64,000 nucleotides of DNA. It comes from Icerya purchasi. Its lineage: Eukaryota; Arthropoda; Insecta; Hemiptera; Monophlebidae. Made by a program: the position numbers and the translations under genes. The stretch is from positions 144,402,274 through 144,466,273 of the forward strand of contig CM077115.1 of NCBI GenBank assembly GCA_039619475.1, read 5' to 3'. Positions 22,151-32,078 of the stretch are shown piece after piece; the first letter of the stretch is position 1, and each line of letters begins with the position of its first letter. Below the pieces are notes generated by a model, which saw nothing but the letters and a program-made list of their open reading frames with translations, was not told the origin of the DNA and searched no databases.

Positions 22151-23590
22151 TCTATTCCTTTTTATAACACTCCTTTTTTCCTGTACCTTACGTTCATTTC
22201 ATTTTTGTTTTTATACTTTACCTGTTGTGTTCTTACTTCTTCGTCTTGTCAATATATTAAAATGAATAAAAACATTAAGAATTTTATAAATCTTCTATAT
22301 ATACGGTATTTACTTAATTAAATTAATCTAAATAATCCAGCTGTTTCCTTCTCCCTAAAAGGGGTTTTAGATCACAGCTATCATTATACAGTACACTATT
22401 ATACGTATTTATTATAAAGCAAAACGTAATACAGAAAATTATACAATTGCAATCAGCTATCATTTCGTGATATGGAAAGGGATTAAAGGGCCTCCCGACC
22501 CACATGTTACGTATGGTAGCAAGGGGCTCGGGATACATAAAAACTTGCGAAACGGCCGGCGGCGGGTTAAACGTGATTTCCCGTATGTATCCGTGCATGA
22601 TGAATCCCCAATTAACACGGATAATAGGGGTTGTACTGTATATACTATATATATATATATATATAATATGTTCAAATTCCGGGATGCGTTTGGAATTTCG
22701 GTTAACCTTCTTGGCCGAGAAGAAGAGCCCATTCCAGGGGAACCGGCCAACGAAAGGTGGCGGCAGAGTTTCGTGTCGGAGTGAAAGTCGAATCTCGTTA
22801 CTGCGCGTTTGAAATCTTCTCGACAGTTATCGTTCGTGATGGATCGATGAGCATATATACACGATAAATACAGATACCGTAATTCTTGTTCGTCCCGCGT
22901 GACACGGAACCGATTTCGGGAATAGTTGAACGAGGGAAAATTTCCTATTTTCCTCGACACATCTGAAATTCCGGGCCCCCTAGGTCAATCCTTTCTTCAG
23001 CGGTGGAGCAATGTTTTTTCACGCTGTTTCCAGTATTTTCATGTTTCCGATCGTTGAAATGTTTATTCTGCGCACGCTTAAATATTTTACCTGATCCTCT
23101 GTCAGCGGAAAAAACAGATCCTTTAAGAGATTCAACGGAAAAACGATATCTACCCGGGGGCGGAATTGTTGAGGGACCCTGAACGGCATGATTTTCCGAA
23201 AAAGCATTTTACACTATTTGAACACTTCCACAGAAAATGCCGGAAATTAAGAGAATGCTGTCGAAAGATATTATTACAAAACCCCGGAATAATTGTTTCC
23301 CAAATTAGTTTTACCGTAAATTTCTGTAAATATAACTGTTTTTCTTTTCAAAGGGATTGATTATCGTTGCCGCTGGTGAGGCTAATTACAGAAAACAGCG
23401 AATGGTATACGGAAAGTGGAAAAAATATAGTCGTAAAACGAAACATTTTACTTCAGACGCTAGCTAATCTGCTTACGAAATCGGTGCTTTGAACTTTCGC
23501 ATTTCACATTTTATTATTCACACCTGTCGCATTATTTCATATTATAGTACAAAAACGATGTAACGATTCTATCATAACGAAGGCGGGTAA
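22151..23590. other. Unrecognised DNA, moderate GC
   Basis: The stretch includes a TA-rich tract at 22645-22668 and a GC-richer part (about 22440-23010) in which frames on both strands are open for 90-166 codons without domains. I see no transposon ends and no supportable gene. Confidence 0.45.
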
Positions 23591-23800
23591 ATGTTCTTTG
23601 ATGATTTTATACTTTTTTCTCAAAAAGTTGAATACTTCACTTATCGATGCATCTTTATTTGACAGACTGAGCCAAAGTGTGGGTAAAGTGTGGGTACACT
23701 TTGGCTCAGTCTGTCAAATGAAGACGCATCGATAAGTGACGTATTTAACTTTTTGAGAAAAAAGTATAAAATCATCAACTGACCCGTGCGGAAAGAACAT
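23591..23800. repeat. Long inverted repeat (fold-back), ~80-bp arms
   Basis: The arm 23600-23680 (TGATGATTTTATACTTTTTT to GAGCCAAAGTGT) is the near-perfect reverse complement of 23696-23777, with only about 15 bp between them. ATGTTCTT/AAGAACAT outside the arms may extend the symmetry. A MITE relic or hairpin-forming element is likely; no ORF. Confidence 0.8.
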
Positions 23801-24099
23801 TCCGCGATAAACCAATCTAAGTGCCTACTTAACAGAACATCCTCTCTAAATGCATGCCTGTTTTGTCACGATTCTTCTGCCTCCTCCGACAACCATTTGC
23901 TGTAACGGCAAAATTTGTTTTTTTCTCGCTCTATCGTCGCCATTGATCACTCGAATAATAATAATCCCGATCAGATACGTTCTTTGCTTGACTTTTGTAA
24001 GCTGAACAAAAATTTGCTGGGAAAAATTTAACGGTAATTTTCAAAACCGTGGTCTGTAAGATGCAATTACCAGGAAAAATGTTTAAAAACAAGAAAAAA

Positions 24100-24483
24100 A
24101 AAATTAGAAAAATAGAAAAAAACTTTTTAAAAAATACGCTTTTATTTATGCACTAAAAAATACGACATTATTAGTGCGCGACTCTACCAGATACGCGTAT
24201 CTTAACATTAAAATCTGAAACTACAAAAAATATTCTGTGAAAAATAAAAGCGAGGACCGCAGTTACAAAAATATTCAGTGTGTGCTGTGATGCACAACAA
24301 TGGAACAACGTTAAATGTAGTTTTGGCTTAGGATATGTATTATAATATTAACATTTAATTATTAATCTGCGGTCCTCGCTTTTATTTTTCACAGAATATT
24401 TTTTGTAGTTTTAGATTTTAATGTTAAGATACGCGTATCTGGTAGAGTGGCACACTAATAATGTTGTACTTTTTAGTGCATAA
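24100..24483. mobile_element. Palindromic MITE (family M3), split by the LTR element
   Basis: The left arm (about 24100-24262) pairs with a right arm that starts at 24367 and is interrupted at 24483 by the LTR retrotransposon, resuming at 32024-32078. Paired landmarks are CGAGGACCGCAG/CTGCGGTCCTCG, AAAATATTCTGTGAAAAATA, GATACGCGTATC and GTGCATAAATAAAAGC. The loop is about 104 bp. Removing the LTR array and one copy of ATAA restores symmetry with the left arm, which confirms the insertion point. Confidence 0.85.
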
Positions 24484-25365
24484 TGTAATGTGTCCATTAC
24501 ATGGGTATTAAAAAAATAATAATAAATAAAATAATAATAAAAAAAAAATAATAATAAAAATAATGTGGAATGTGTGGTGCGGGTGCGGATGTGAGCGCGC
24601 ATGAAACTATTGTCGGTGAGGGGTGGCCAATCGCCGTTCAGAAAAAAAACAATAAGATCTACCTGATTCGGCCAACACGGACCGGAAGGCGGTCGGAATA
24701 GAAATGACGACAAAAGAGAAGATTTTTTAGACGGAAGTGAGTGGTCTTTTGGCTGGATGAAGTTAGTCTCTAGTTTTCGCACCTTTGAATCGAGTCGTTT
24801 GCCAACGTTCGTTAGTTTTGGGTTTACCAGCAATCTGCGGAGGAGTCCTGTGCGACCTGCTAAGAGAAGTAGTTAGTTTTGGCAGAAGTTTCGCGTTCGG
24901 TCAAGTTGAAAAAGACAGTTATTTGTTCGAAAAGTAAAACTCCGAAATTCGCGACCTTATTAAAGAATAGTTGGAAACGATCGAACGTCCGTTAAAAGAA
25001 TCAACGACGAATCCAATTGTTCCGTGACAACCGACCGCCGCATCGTCAACCTACGGATCAACCCGGATATCCACCGACAACAGTGATACGTAGAATTTTG
25101 TATTATATTTGTATATATCGGTTTATATTAAATTTTATCCGTATTATCCGAATTAATCATTGTTTTTCAGCGGTCGACCGGTAACGAAAGATAGGTGTGA
25201 TCCAGTTTATTTTAATATATTGTTTATGCTTCAAAATTTCAAAAAACTTAAATTATTCTTAACTTAATAAAATCTAAATAAATAAAATCCACGAGCGTAA
25301 AACCTCGTGGTTGGCATCCCTGGATTTAAATTAAAAGCGGTGACTAGTTGAATAGTACCGTTTCA
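24484..25365 (+). repeat. LTR 1 (5' LTR), 882 bp
   Basis: Starts TGTAATGTGTCC and ends CCGTTTCA, one base different from the CCGTTACA of LTR 3. A TA-rich stretch near 25105-25135 is the best TATA-like candidate. U5-side landmarks are TTTTTCAGCGGTCGAC (25164-25180) and a hairpin CCACGAG (25289-25295) with CTCGTGG (25304-25310), followed by TTGGCATCCCTGG. Confidence 0.9.
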
Positions 25366-25367
25366 TT

Positions 25368-25387
25368 TGGCATCCCTGGTGGGGAAC
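25368..25387 (+). other. Candidate primer-binding site, unit 1
   Basis: Two bases after the LTR end the sequence reads TGGCATCCCTGGTGGGGAAC, starting with the TGG expected opposite a tRNA CCA end. I cannot match it to a specific tRNA. The first 12 bases (TGGCATCCCTGG) also occur within the LTR at 25312-25323. The equivalent site in unit 2 is at 28697-28716. Confidence 0.5.
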
Positions 25388-25488
25388 AATCTTAGAAAAA
25401 TTGTTCTTCCGTTGGGAACGAAACCCACAAATAAATATACACTGAAATGTTAAATTAACGTAAATAAATTATTTTCAGAAAGATAATC

Positions 25489-26208
25489 ATGGCAACTAAA
25501 ATAGACACCACCGAGATGATGGCATTTTTAACAGAACAATTCGAAAAAATATTTAAAAGATTCGACGAACTAAACAATATGTTCGACAAGTTTAATGAAC
25601 AAAATGCGAATTCTAATGATGTATCTGAGGAAATAAAGCAAACTAGTAATAATAATATTAGTAACAAATCTAAAGACGTTAATAACGAAGTTAATAAACC
25701 CGTTGAAATTAACGATAACCATAATTTAAAAGGTGGTAAATTTGAGAAGGAGATCTGTCACATGGCTGAAGCGAAAATAGTTGAGATAGAAGAGAAAAAG
25801 GAAGTTGAGAACGAACGAAAGGACGGAAAGAAGGAAAGTGCGACTCGGAAGAAAGAGTTTATGGAGATGAATAAAGGTATTAGAGCATTCAAAACGGAAA
25901 TTAACGAAGATGAACAGTATGAAAGCAAACTGTTAAGAGCACTTAAAAGAAATGAGGAGAATAATGCGGTAAAAGTAGAAATTAAAGTAAAATTTATATT
26001 CAAGAATGGTGAGATTAATAATGTGGCGTTCGATAAATGCATTAAGAAAAAATGCGTAATGAGATGGAAAAACGAGAACTTATTCACTAGCCTCAAAGGA
26101 ATCGGCATAGAAATGGGAAAGTTAACCTGTGTGCAGCACGTGAAAGAATTGGTAAGTGAAAAGGGTGAAAAAACAAGTAACAATTGGCTGTATGGAATGA
26201 TAACCTGA
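25489..26208 (+). CDS. Gag-like protein of the LTR element, unit 1 (239 aa)
   Basis: This is the only substantial sense frame in the internal region. It begins at the first ATG (MATKIDTTEMMAFLTEQFEK) about 120 bp after the LTR and ends in TGA. Residues 10-40 have heptad-spaced hydrophobics (F, I, F, L, M, F), suggesting a coiled coil. Residues 40-150 are Asn-, Glu- and Lys-rich and look disordered. A basic, better structured segment at about 160-225 includes IKVKFIFKNGEINNVAF. I see no CCHC knuckle, protease or RT. By position and composition it is probably a Gag-type structural protein that packages the element's RNA, but sequence homology to a named Gag family was not recognised. The second unit encodes the same protein. 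Confidence 0.6.
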   Translation: MATKIDTTEMMAFLTEQFEKIFKRFDELNNMFDKFNEQNANSNDVSEEIKQTSNNNISNKSKDVNNEVNKPVEINDNHNLKGGKFEKEICHMAEAKIVEIEEKKEVENERKDGKKESATRKKEFMEMNKGIRAFKTEINEDEQYESKLLRALKRNEENNAVKVEIKVKFIFKNGEINNVAFDKCIKKKCVMRWKNENLFTSLKGIGIEMGKLTCVQHVKELVSEKGEKTSNNWLYGMIT

Positions 26209-27812
26209 AGTACCGCAATAAGAATAATCAAATTCGTTAGCCTTAAATTTAAGCGTAAATAATGTAAATAGTTAATTTGTACGGCGGATAATGACCGCAA
26301 CCATTTTGGGTAATAAGGTTGTAAAAAAAAAAAAAAAAAAAAAAAAGGGTTTCGTAAATAATTGTATGTTTTGAAAATAGTACCTGTAGAAGGGGAAATT
26401 AAAAGTAAGAGACCGTTAGACTGCGTCTAATTACGGAAGAATAATTAATTGTGTTCGGAAAAAACAGTACCCGGGAACAGGGTAACCGAATAAAGAAATA
26501 AAGCGCAAGAATAATTAATTGTGTTCGGAAAAAACAGTACCCGGGAACAGGGTAACCGAATAAAGAAATAAAGCGCAAGAATAATTAATTGTGTTCGGAA
26601 AAGCAGTACCCGGGGACCGGGTAACCGAGTATAAAAAGGAAACGAAGGAATAAGTAGTAGTATGGTTCGGAAAAAACAGTACCCGGGGATAGGGTAACCG
26701 AATGTGGAAATGGCCGTTAGATTATGTCAATCGCGGCAGAATAAGTAAAAAGGTTCGATAACAGAACTTTAAATAAAAGAGAAGACTTTCAGTTCTTCAA
26801 AATAAAAATTAAAGACAGATGTAGGCTAAGTGAGAGCGAGTTCTATAAATATGTAAATATATAAGTATAAGATAAAAGGGATTGAGCACCGATCCGAATA
26901 AAGAAATGTGTAAATAATAAAGGAATACCATCGCCAAAGTGTAGGTGAATATTTAGTTTAAATTACGCGAATCTCGTGGTAATTGTATATTTTGAAACGA
27001 GCACCTGTAGAAGGGGATCGGAAAAAGAAAAACTATCTTTGTGCGAGTGACCGTGTATGGTTATAACGACTATTATTCGTTGTCGGGAATTTCTTAGGAT
27101 TTCTCCGAATATAAGGCTAGGCTAATAAAAAACCATTAAAATTTGAAGGGTGATGACCGCGGTCAATGGTTTAGTGTTCTTATAATAAAATGGTCGATCA
27201 GCGTTTCTCACGCGTCGATACATTTCCGAGTATCTGTGCCAAGAGAAAATGGTGTTCAGGTAAAGCCGGAACATCGCCCAGTGTTTACAAATACATTGGC
27301 CGTAGTTAACAAAGAGCGGATAAGTAAAAGACCAGTTTTTAGGAAAAGCTATAAATAATATCCGATTCATAAGATCGGTGCGAAAAAAAAAAAAAAAAAA
27401 AAAAAAAAGGGTCGTTATGAAGAAAGACATTAGTGAGGTAGGTTGGCCAATAGTCCCGGAACATTTTCAAAAGAACAAAATCGATGGTCAGAGTTTCTCA
27501 GGAAAACAATGAGGCGAGCGCCGTAGAAACGTGAGCGGTGTTTTGGTAAACAAAGTACAACGGCCGTCCTAAGGGCAAAGGCCCGAGCAGGTAAAGCGAG
27601 CGGCGAAGCAAAATAGGTTGGCATGTCGAACACATACGAAAAGAGAATGGAGCGACCATTTAGTCGAAATAAATAAAATTGATTAAAATGGCTATTAAAC
27701 GACTGCCTACCCTGTAAATAAATGTAAATAAATTTTAATTACAAAAAAAAAAAAAAAAAAAAAAAAAATTTATATAAAATAAAATTTTTTTTCTTTTCGA
27801 TGGGCGGGGATC
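26209..27812 (+). other. Long non-coding 3' internal region, unit 1
   Basis: No pol gene is present. The region holds four 70-bp-class subrepeats (26441-26705), poly-A runs at about 26322-26345, 27384-27408 and 27743-27767, and a purine-rich GATGGGCGGGGATC just before LTR 2 that may serve as polypurine tract. Frames of 60-100 codons exist on both strands but have no domains. The matching part of unit 2 is 29538-31141. Confidence 0.7.
26441..26710 (+). repeat. 70-bp internal subrepeats, unit 1 (four copies)
   Basis: ATAATTAATTGTGTTCGGAA starts copies at 26441, 26511 and 26581 (exact 70-bp spacing), and a fourth, diverged copy has TGGTTCGGAAAAAACAGTAC near 26663. Each contains CAGTACCCGGG then CAGGGTAACCGA, able to form a short TACCC/GGGTA hairpin. 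Copies 1 and 2 are identical. The same array lies at 29770-30040 in unit 2. A packaging or regulatory role is possible but not shown. Confidence 0.85.
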
Positions 27813-28694
27813 TGTAATGTGTCCATTACATGGGTATTAAAAAAATAATAATAAATAAAATAATAATAAAAAAAAAATAATAATAAAAATAATGTGGAAT
27901 GTGTGGTGCGGGTGCGGATGTGAGCGCGCATGAAACTATTGTCGGTGAGGGGTGGCCAATCGCCGTTCAGAAAAAAAACAATAAGATCTACCTGATTCGG
28001 CCAACACGGACCGGAAGGCGGTCGGAATAGAAATGACGACAAAAGAGAAGATTTTTTAGACGGAAGTGAGTGGTCTTTTGGCTGGATGAAGTTAGTCTCT
28101 AGTTTTCGCACCTTTGAATCGAGTCGTTTGCCAACGTTCGTTAGTTTTGGGTTTACCAGCAATCTGCGGAGGAGTCCTGTGCGACCTGCTAAGAGAAGTA
28201 GTTAGTTTTGGCAGAAGTTTCGCGTTCGGTCAAGTTGAAAAAGACAGTTATTTGTTCGAAAAGTAAAACTCCGAAATTCGCGACCTTATTAAAGAATAGT
28301 TGGAAACGATCGAACGTCCGTTAAAAGAATCAACGACGAATCCAATTGTTCCGTGACAACCGACCGCCGCATCGTCAACCTACGGATCAACCCGGATATC
28401 CACCGACAACAGTGATACGTAGAATTTTGTATTATATTTGTATATATCGGTTTATATTAAATTTTATCCGTATTATCCGAATTAATCATTGTTTTTCAGC
28501 GGTCGACCGGTAACGAAAGATAGGTGTGATCCAGTTTATTTTAATATATTGTTTATGCTTCAAAATTTCAAAAAACTTAAATTATTCTTAACTTAATAAA
28601 ATCTAAATAAATAAAATCCACGAGCGTAAAACCTCGTGGTTGGCATCCCTGGATTTAAATTAAAAGCGGTGACTAGTTGAATAGTACCGTTTCA
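27813..28694 (+). repeat. LTR 2 (shared middle LTR), 882 bp
   Basis: Same sequence as LTR 1 on reading, including CCGTTTCA at the 3' end and the following TTTGGCATCCCTGG. It is preceded by the putative polypurine tract of unit 1 and acts as 3' LTR of unit 1 and 5' LTR of unit 2. Confidence 0.9.
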
Positions 28695-28817
28695 TTTGGC
28701 ATCCCTGGTGGGGAACAATCTTAGAAAAATTGTTCTTCCGTTGGGAACGAAACCCACAAATAAATATACACTGAAATGTTAAATTAACGTAAATAAATTA
28801 TTTTCAGAAAGATAATC

Positions 28818-29537
28818 ATGGCAACTAAAATAGACACCACCGAGATGATGGCATTTTTAACAGAACAATTCGAAAAAATATTTAAAAGATTCGACGAACT
28901 AAACAATATGTTCGACAAGTTTAATGAACAAAATGCGAATTCTAATGATGTATCTGAGGAAATAAAGCAAACTAGTAATAATAATATTAGTAACAAATCT
29001 AAAGACGTTAATAACGAAGTTAATAAACCCGTTGAAATTAACGATAACCATAATTTAAAAGGTGGTAAATTTGAGAAGGAGATCTGTCACATGGCTGAAG
29101 CGAAAATAGTTGAGATAGAAGAGAAAAAGGAAGTTGAGAACGAACGAAAGGACGGAAAGAAGGAAAGTGCGACTCGGAAGAAAGAGTTTATGGAGATGAA
29201 TAAAGGTATTAGAGCATTCAAAACGGAAATTAACGAAGATGAACAGTATGAAAGCAAACTGTTAAGAGCACTTAAAAGAAATGAGGAGAATAATGCGGTA
29301 AAAGTAGAAATTAAAGTAAAATTTATATTCAAGAATGGTGAGATTAATAATGTGGCGTTCGATAAATGCATTAAGAAAAAATGCGTAATGAGATGGAAAA
29401 ACGAGAACTTATTCACTAGCCTCAAAGGAATCGGCATAGAAATGGGAAAGTTAACCTGTGTGCAGCACGTGAAAGAATTGGTAAGTGAAAAGGGTGAAAA
29501 AACAAGTAACAATTGGCTGTATGGAATGATAACCTGA
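28818..29537 (+). CDS. Gag-like protein of the LTR element, unit 2 (239 aa)
   Basis: Residue-for-residue the same as the 239-aa protein of unit 1, lying exactly 3329 bp downstream. The same start, coiled-coil N-terminus, Lys/Glu-rich middle and basic C-terminal segment apply. Identity at this level means the duplication is recent, has been homogenised, or is an assembly duplication. Confidence 0.6.
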   Translation: MATKIDTTEMMAFLTEQFEKIFKRFDELNNMFDKFNEQNANSNDVSEEIKQTSNNNISNKSKDVNNEVNKPVEINDNHNLKGGKFEKEICHMAEAKIVEIEEKKEVENERKDGKKESATRKKEFMEMNKGIRAFKTEINEDEQYESKLLRALKRNEENNAVKVEIKVKFIFKNGEINNVAFDKCIKKKCVMRWKNENLFTSLKGIGIEMGKLTCVQHVKELVSEKGEKTSNNWLYGMIT

Positions 29538-31141
29538 AGTACCGCAATAAGAATAATCAAATTCGTTAGCCTTAAATTTAAGCGTAAATAATGTAAATAG
29601 TTAATTTGTACGGCGGATAATGACCGCAACCATTTTGGGTAATAAGGTTGTAAAAAAAAAAAAAAAAAAAAAAAAGGGTTTCGTAAATAATTGTATGTTT
29701 TGAAAATAGTACCTGTAGAAGGGGAAATTAAAAGTAAGAGACCGTTAGACTGCGTCTAATTACGGAAGAATAATTAATTGTGTTCGGAAAAAACAGTACC
29801 CGGGAACAGGGTAACCGAATAAAGAAATAAAGCGCAAGAATAATTAATTGTGTTCGGAAAAAACAGTACCCGGGAACAGGGTAACCGAATAAAGAAATAA
29901 AGCGCAAGAATAATTAATTGTGTTCGGAAAAGCAGTACCCGGGGACCGGGTAACCGAGTATAAAAAGGAAACGAAGGAATAAGTAGTAGTATGGTTCGGA
30001 AAAAACAGTACCCGGGGATAGGGTAACCGAATGTGGAAATGGCCGTTAGATTATGTCAATCGCGGCAGAATAAGTAAAAAGGTTCGATAACAGAACTTTA
30101 AATAAAAGAGAAGACTTTCAGTTCTTCAAAATAAAAATTAAAGACAGATGTAGGCTAAGTGAGAGCGAGTTCTATAAATATGTAAATATATAAGTATAAG
30201 ATAAAAGGGATTGAGCACCGATCCGAATAAAGAAATGTGTAAATAATAAAGGAATACCATCGCCAAAGTGTAGGTGAATATTTAGTTTAAATTACGCGAA
30301 TCTCGTGGTAATTGTATATTTTGAAACGAGCACCTGTAGAAGGGGATCGGAAAAAGAAAAACTATCTTTGTGCGAGTGACCGTGTATGGTTATAACGACT
30401 ATTATTCGTTGTCGGGAATTTCTTAGGATTTCTCCGAATATAAGGCTAGGCTAATAAAAAACCATTAAAATTTGAAGGGTGATGACCGCGGTCAATGGTT
30501 TAGTGTTCTTATAATAAAATGGTCGATCAGCGTTTCTCACGCGTCGATACATTTCCGAGTATCTGTGCCAAGAGAAAATGGTGTTCAGGTAAAGCCGGAA
30601 CATCGCCCAGTGTTTACAAATACATTGGCCGTAGTTAACAAAGAGCGGATAAGTAAAAGACCAGTTTTTAGGAAAAGCTATAAATAATATCCGATTCATA
30701 AGATCGGTGCGAAAAAAAAAAAAAAAAAAAAAAAAAAGGGTCGTTATGAAGAAAGACATTAGTGAGGTAGGTTGGCCAATAGTCCCGGAACATTTTCAAA
30801 AGAACAAAATCGATGGTCAGAGTTTCTCAGGAAAACAATGAGGCGAGCGCCGTAGAAACGTGAGCGGTGTTTTGGTAAACAAAGTACAACGGCCGTCCTA
30901 AGGGCAAAGGCCCGAGCAGGTAAAGCGAGCGGCGAAGCAAAATAGGTTGGCATGTCGAACACATACGAAAAGAGAATGGAGCGACCATTTAGTCGAAATA
31001 AATAAAATTGATTAAAATGGCTATTAAACGACTGCCTACCCTGTAAATAAATGTAAATAAATTTTAATTACAAAAAAAAAAAAAAAAAAAAAAAAAATTT
31101 ATATAAAATAAAATTTTTTTTCTTTTCGATGGGCGGGGATC
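29538..31141 (+). other. Long non-coding 3' internal region, unit 2
   Basis: Copy of 26209-27812, with the 70-bp subrepeats at 29770-30040, three poly-A runs (about 29652-29675, 30712-30737, 31072-31097) and the purine-rich tract just before LTR 3. No pol gene. Confidence 0.7.
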
Positions 31142-32023
31142 TGTAATGTGTCCATTACATGGGTATTAAAAAAATAATAATAAATAAAATAATAATAAAA
31201 AAAAAATAATAATAAAAATAATGTGGAATGTGTGGTGCGGGTGCGGATGTGAGCGCGCATGAAACTATTGTCGGTGAGGGGTGGCCAATCGCCGTTCAGA
31301 AAAAAAACAATAAGATCTACCTGATTCGGCCAACACGGACCGGAAGGCGGTCGGAATAGAAATGACGACAAAAGAGAAGATTTTTTAGACGGAAGTGAGT
31401 GGTCTTTTGGCTGGATGAAGTTAGTCTCTAGTTTTCGCACCTTTGAATCGAGTCGTTTGCCAACGTTCGTTAGTTTTGGGTTTACCAGCAATCTGCGGAG
31501 GAGTCCTGTGCGACCTGCTAAGAGAAGTAGTTAGTTTTGGCAGAAGTTTCGCGTTCGGTCAAGTTGAAAAAGACAGTTATTTGTTCGAAAAGTAAAACTC
31601 CGAAATTCGCGACCTTATTAAAGAATAGTTGGAAACGATCGAACGTCCGTTAAAAGAATCAACGACGAATCCAATTGTTCCGTGACAACCGACCGCCGCA
31701 TCGTCAACCTACGGATCAACCCGGATATCCACCGACAACAGTGATACGTAGAATTTTGTATTATATTTGTATATATCGGTTTATATTAAATTTTATCCGT
31801 ATTATCCGAATTAATCATTGTTTTTCAGCGGTCGACCGGTAACGAAAGATAGGTGTGATCCAGTTTATTTTAATATATTGTTTATGCTTCAAAATTTCAA
31901 AAAACTTAAATTATTCTTAACTTAATAAAATCTAAATAAATAAAATCCACGAGCGTAAAACCTCGTGGTTGGCATCCCTGGATTTAAATTAAAAGCGGTG
32001 ACTAGTTGAATAGTACCGTTACA
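31142..32023 (+). repeat. LTR 3 (3' LTR), 882 bp
   Basis: Equal to LTRs 1 and 2 except near the 3' end, where it reads CCGTTACA instead of CCGTTTCA. ACA matches the solo LTR at 10074-10901 and completes the TGTAA/TTACA terminal inverted repeat. Directly followed by the target duplication ATAA and then the rest of the split MITE arm. Confidence 0.9.
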
Positions 32024-32078
32024 ATAAATAAAAGCCTATTTTTTAAAAATTCTATTTTATTTTTTTTATTTTTTAGTC

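Larger units (their letters stand above)
24484..32023 (+). mobile_element. LTR retrotransposon array: LTR-int-LTR-int-LTR
   Basis: A 3329-bp unit is repeated twice and followed by a third LTR. LTRs lie at 24484-25365, 27813-28694 and 31142-32023; internal regions at 25366-27812 and 28695-31141. The outer ends are TGTAATG and CGTTACA, and ATAA flanks both sides (24480-24483 and 32024-32027), a 4-bp duplication consistent with Ty3/gypsy-type integrase. No protease, RT, RNase H or integrase frame is present, so the element must borrow these in trans. The two units look identical on reading. Tandem structure with a single target duplication points to unequal recombination between LTRs after one insertion, or to an assembly artefact. 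Confidence 0.92.

Noticed and set aside
22460..22960. 166-codon minus-strand frame in moderately GC-rich DNA
   Set aside because: Frames of about 100 codons are open on the opposite strand over the same bases, a TA-repeat is translated as a Tyr-Ile run, and no domain is visible.
25758..26300. 180-codon minus-strand frame opposite the Gag-like ORF (also 29087-29629)
   Set aside because: It is the antisense shadow of a Lys/Glu/Asn-rich protein, giving a Leu/Phe/Ser-rich translation. The sense frame has the start context and the expected position.
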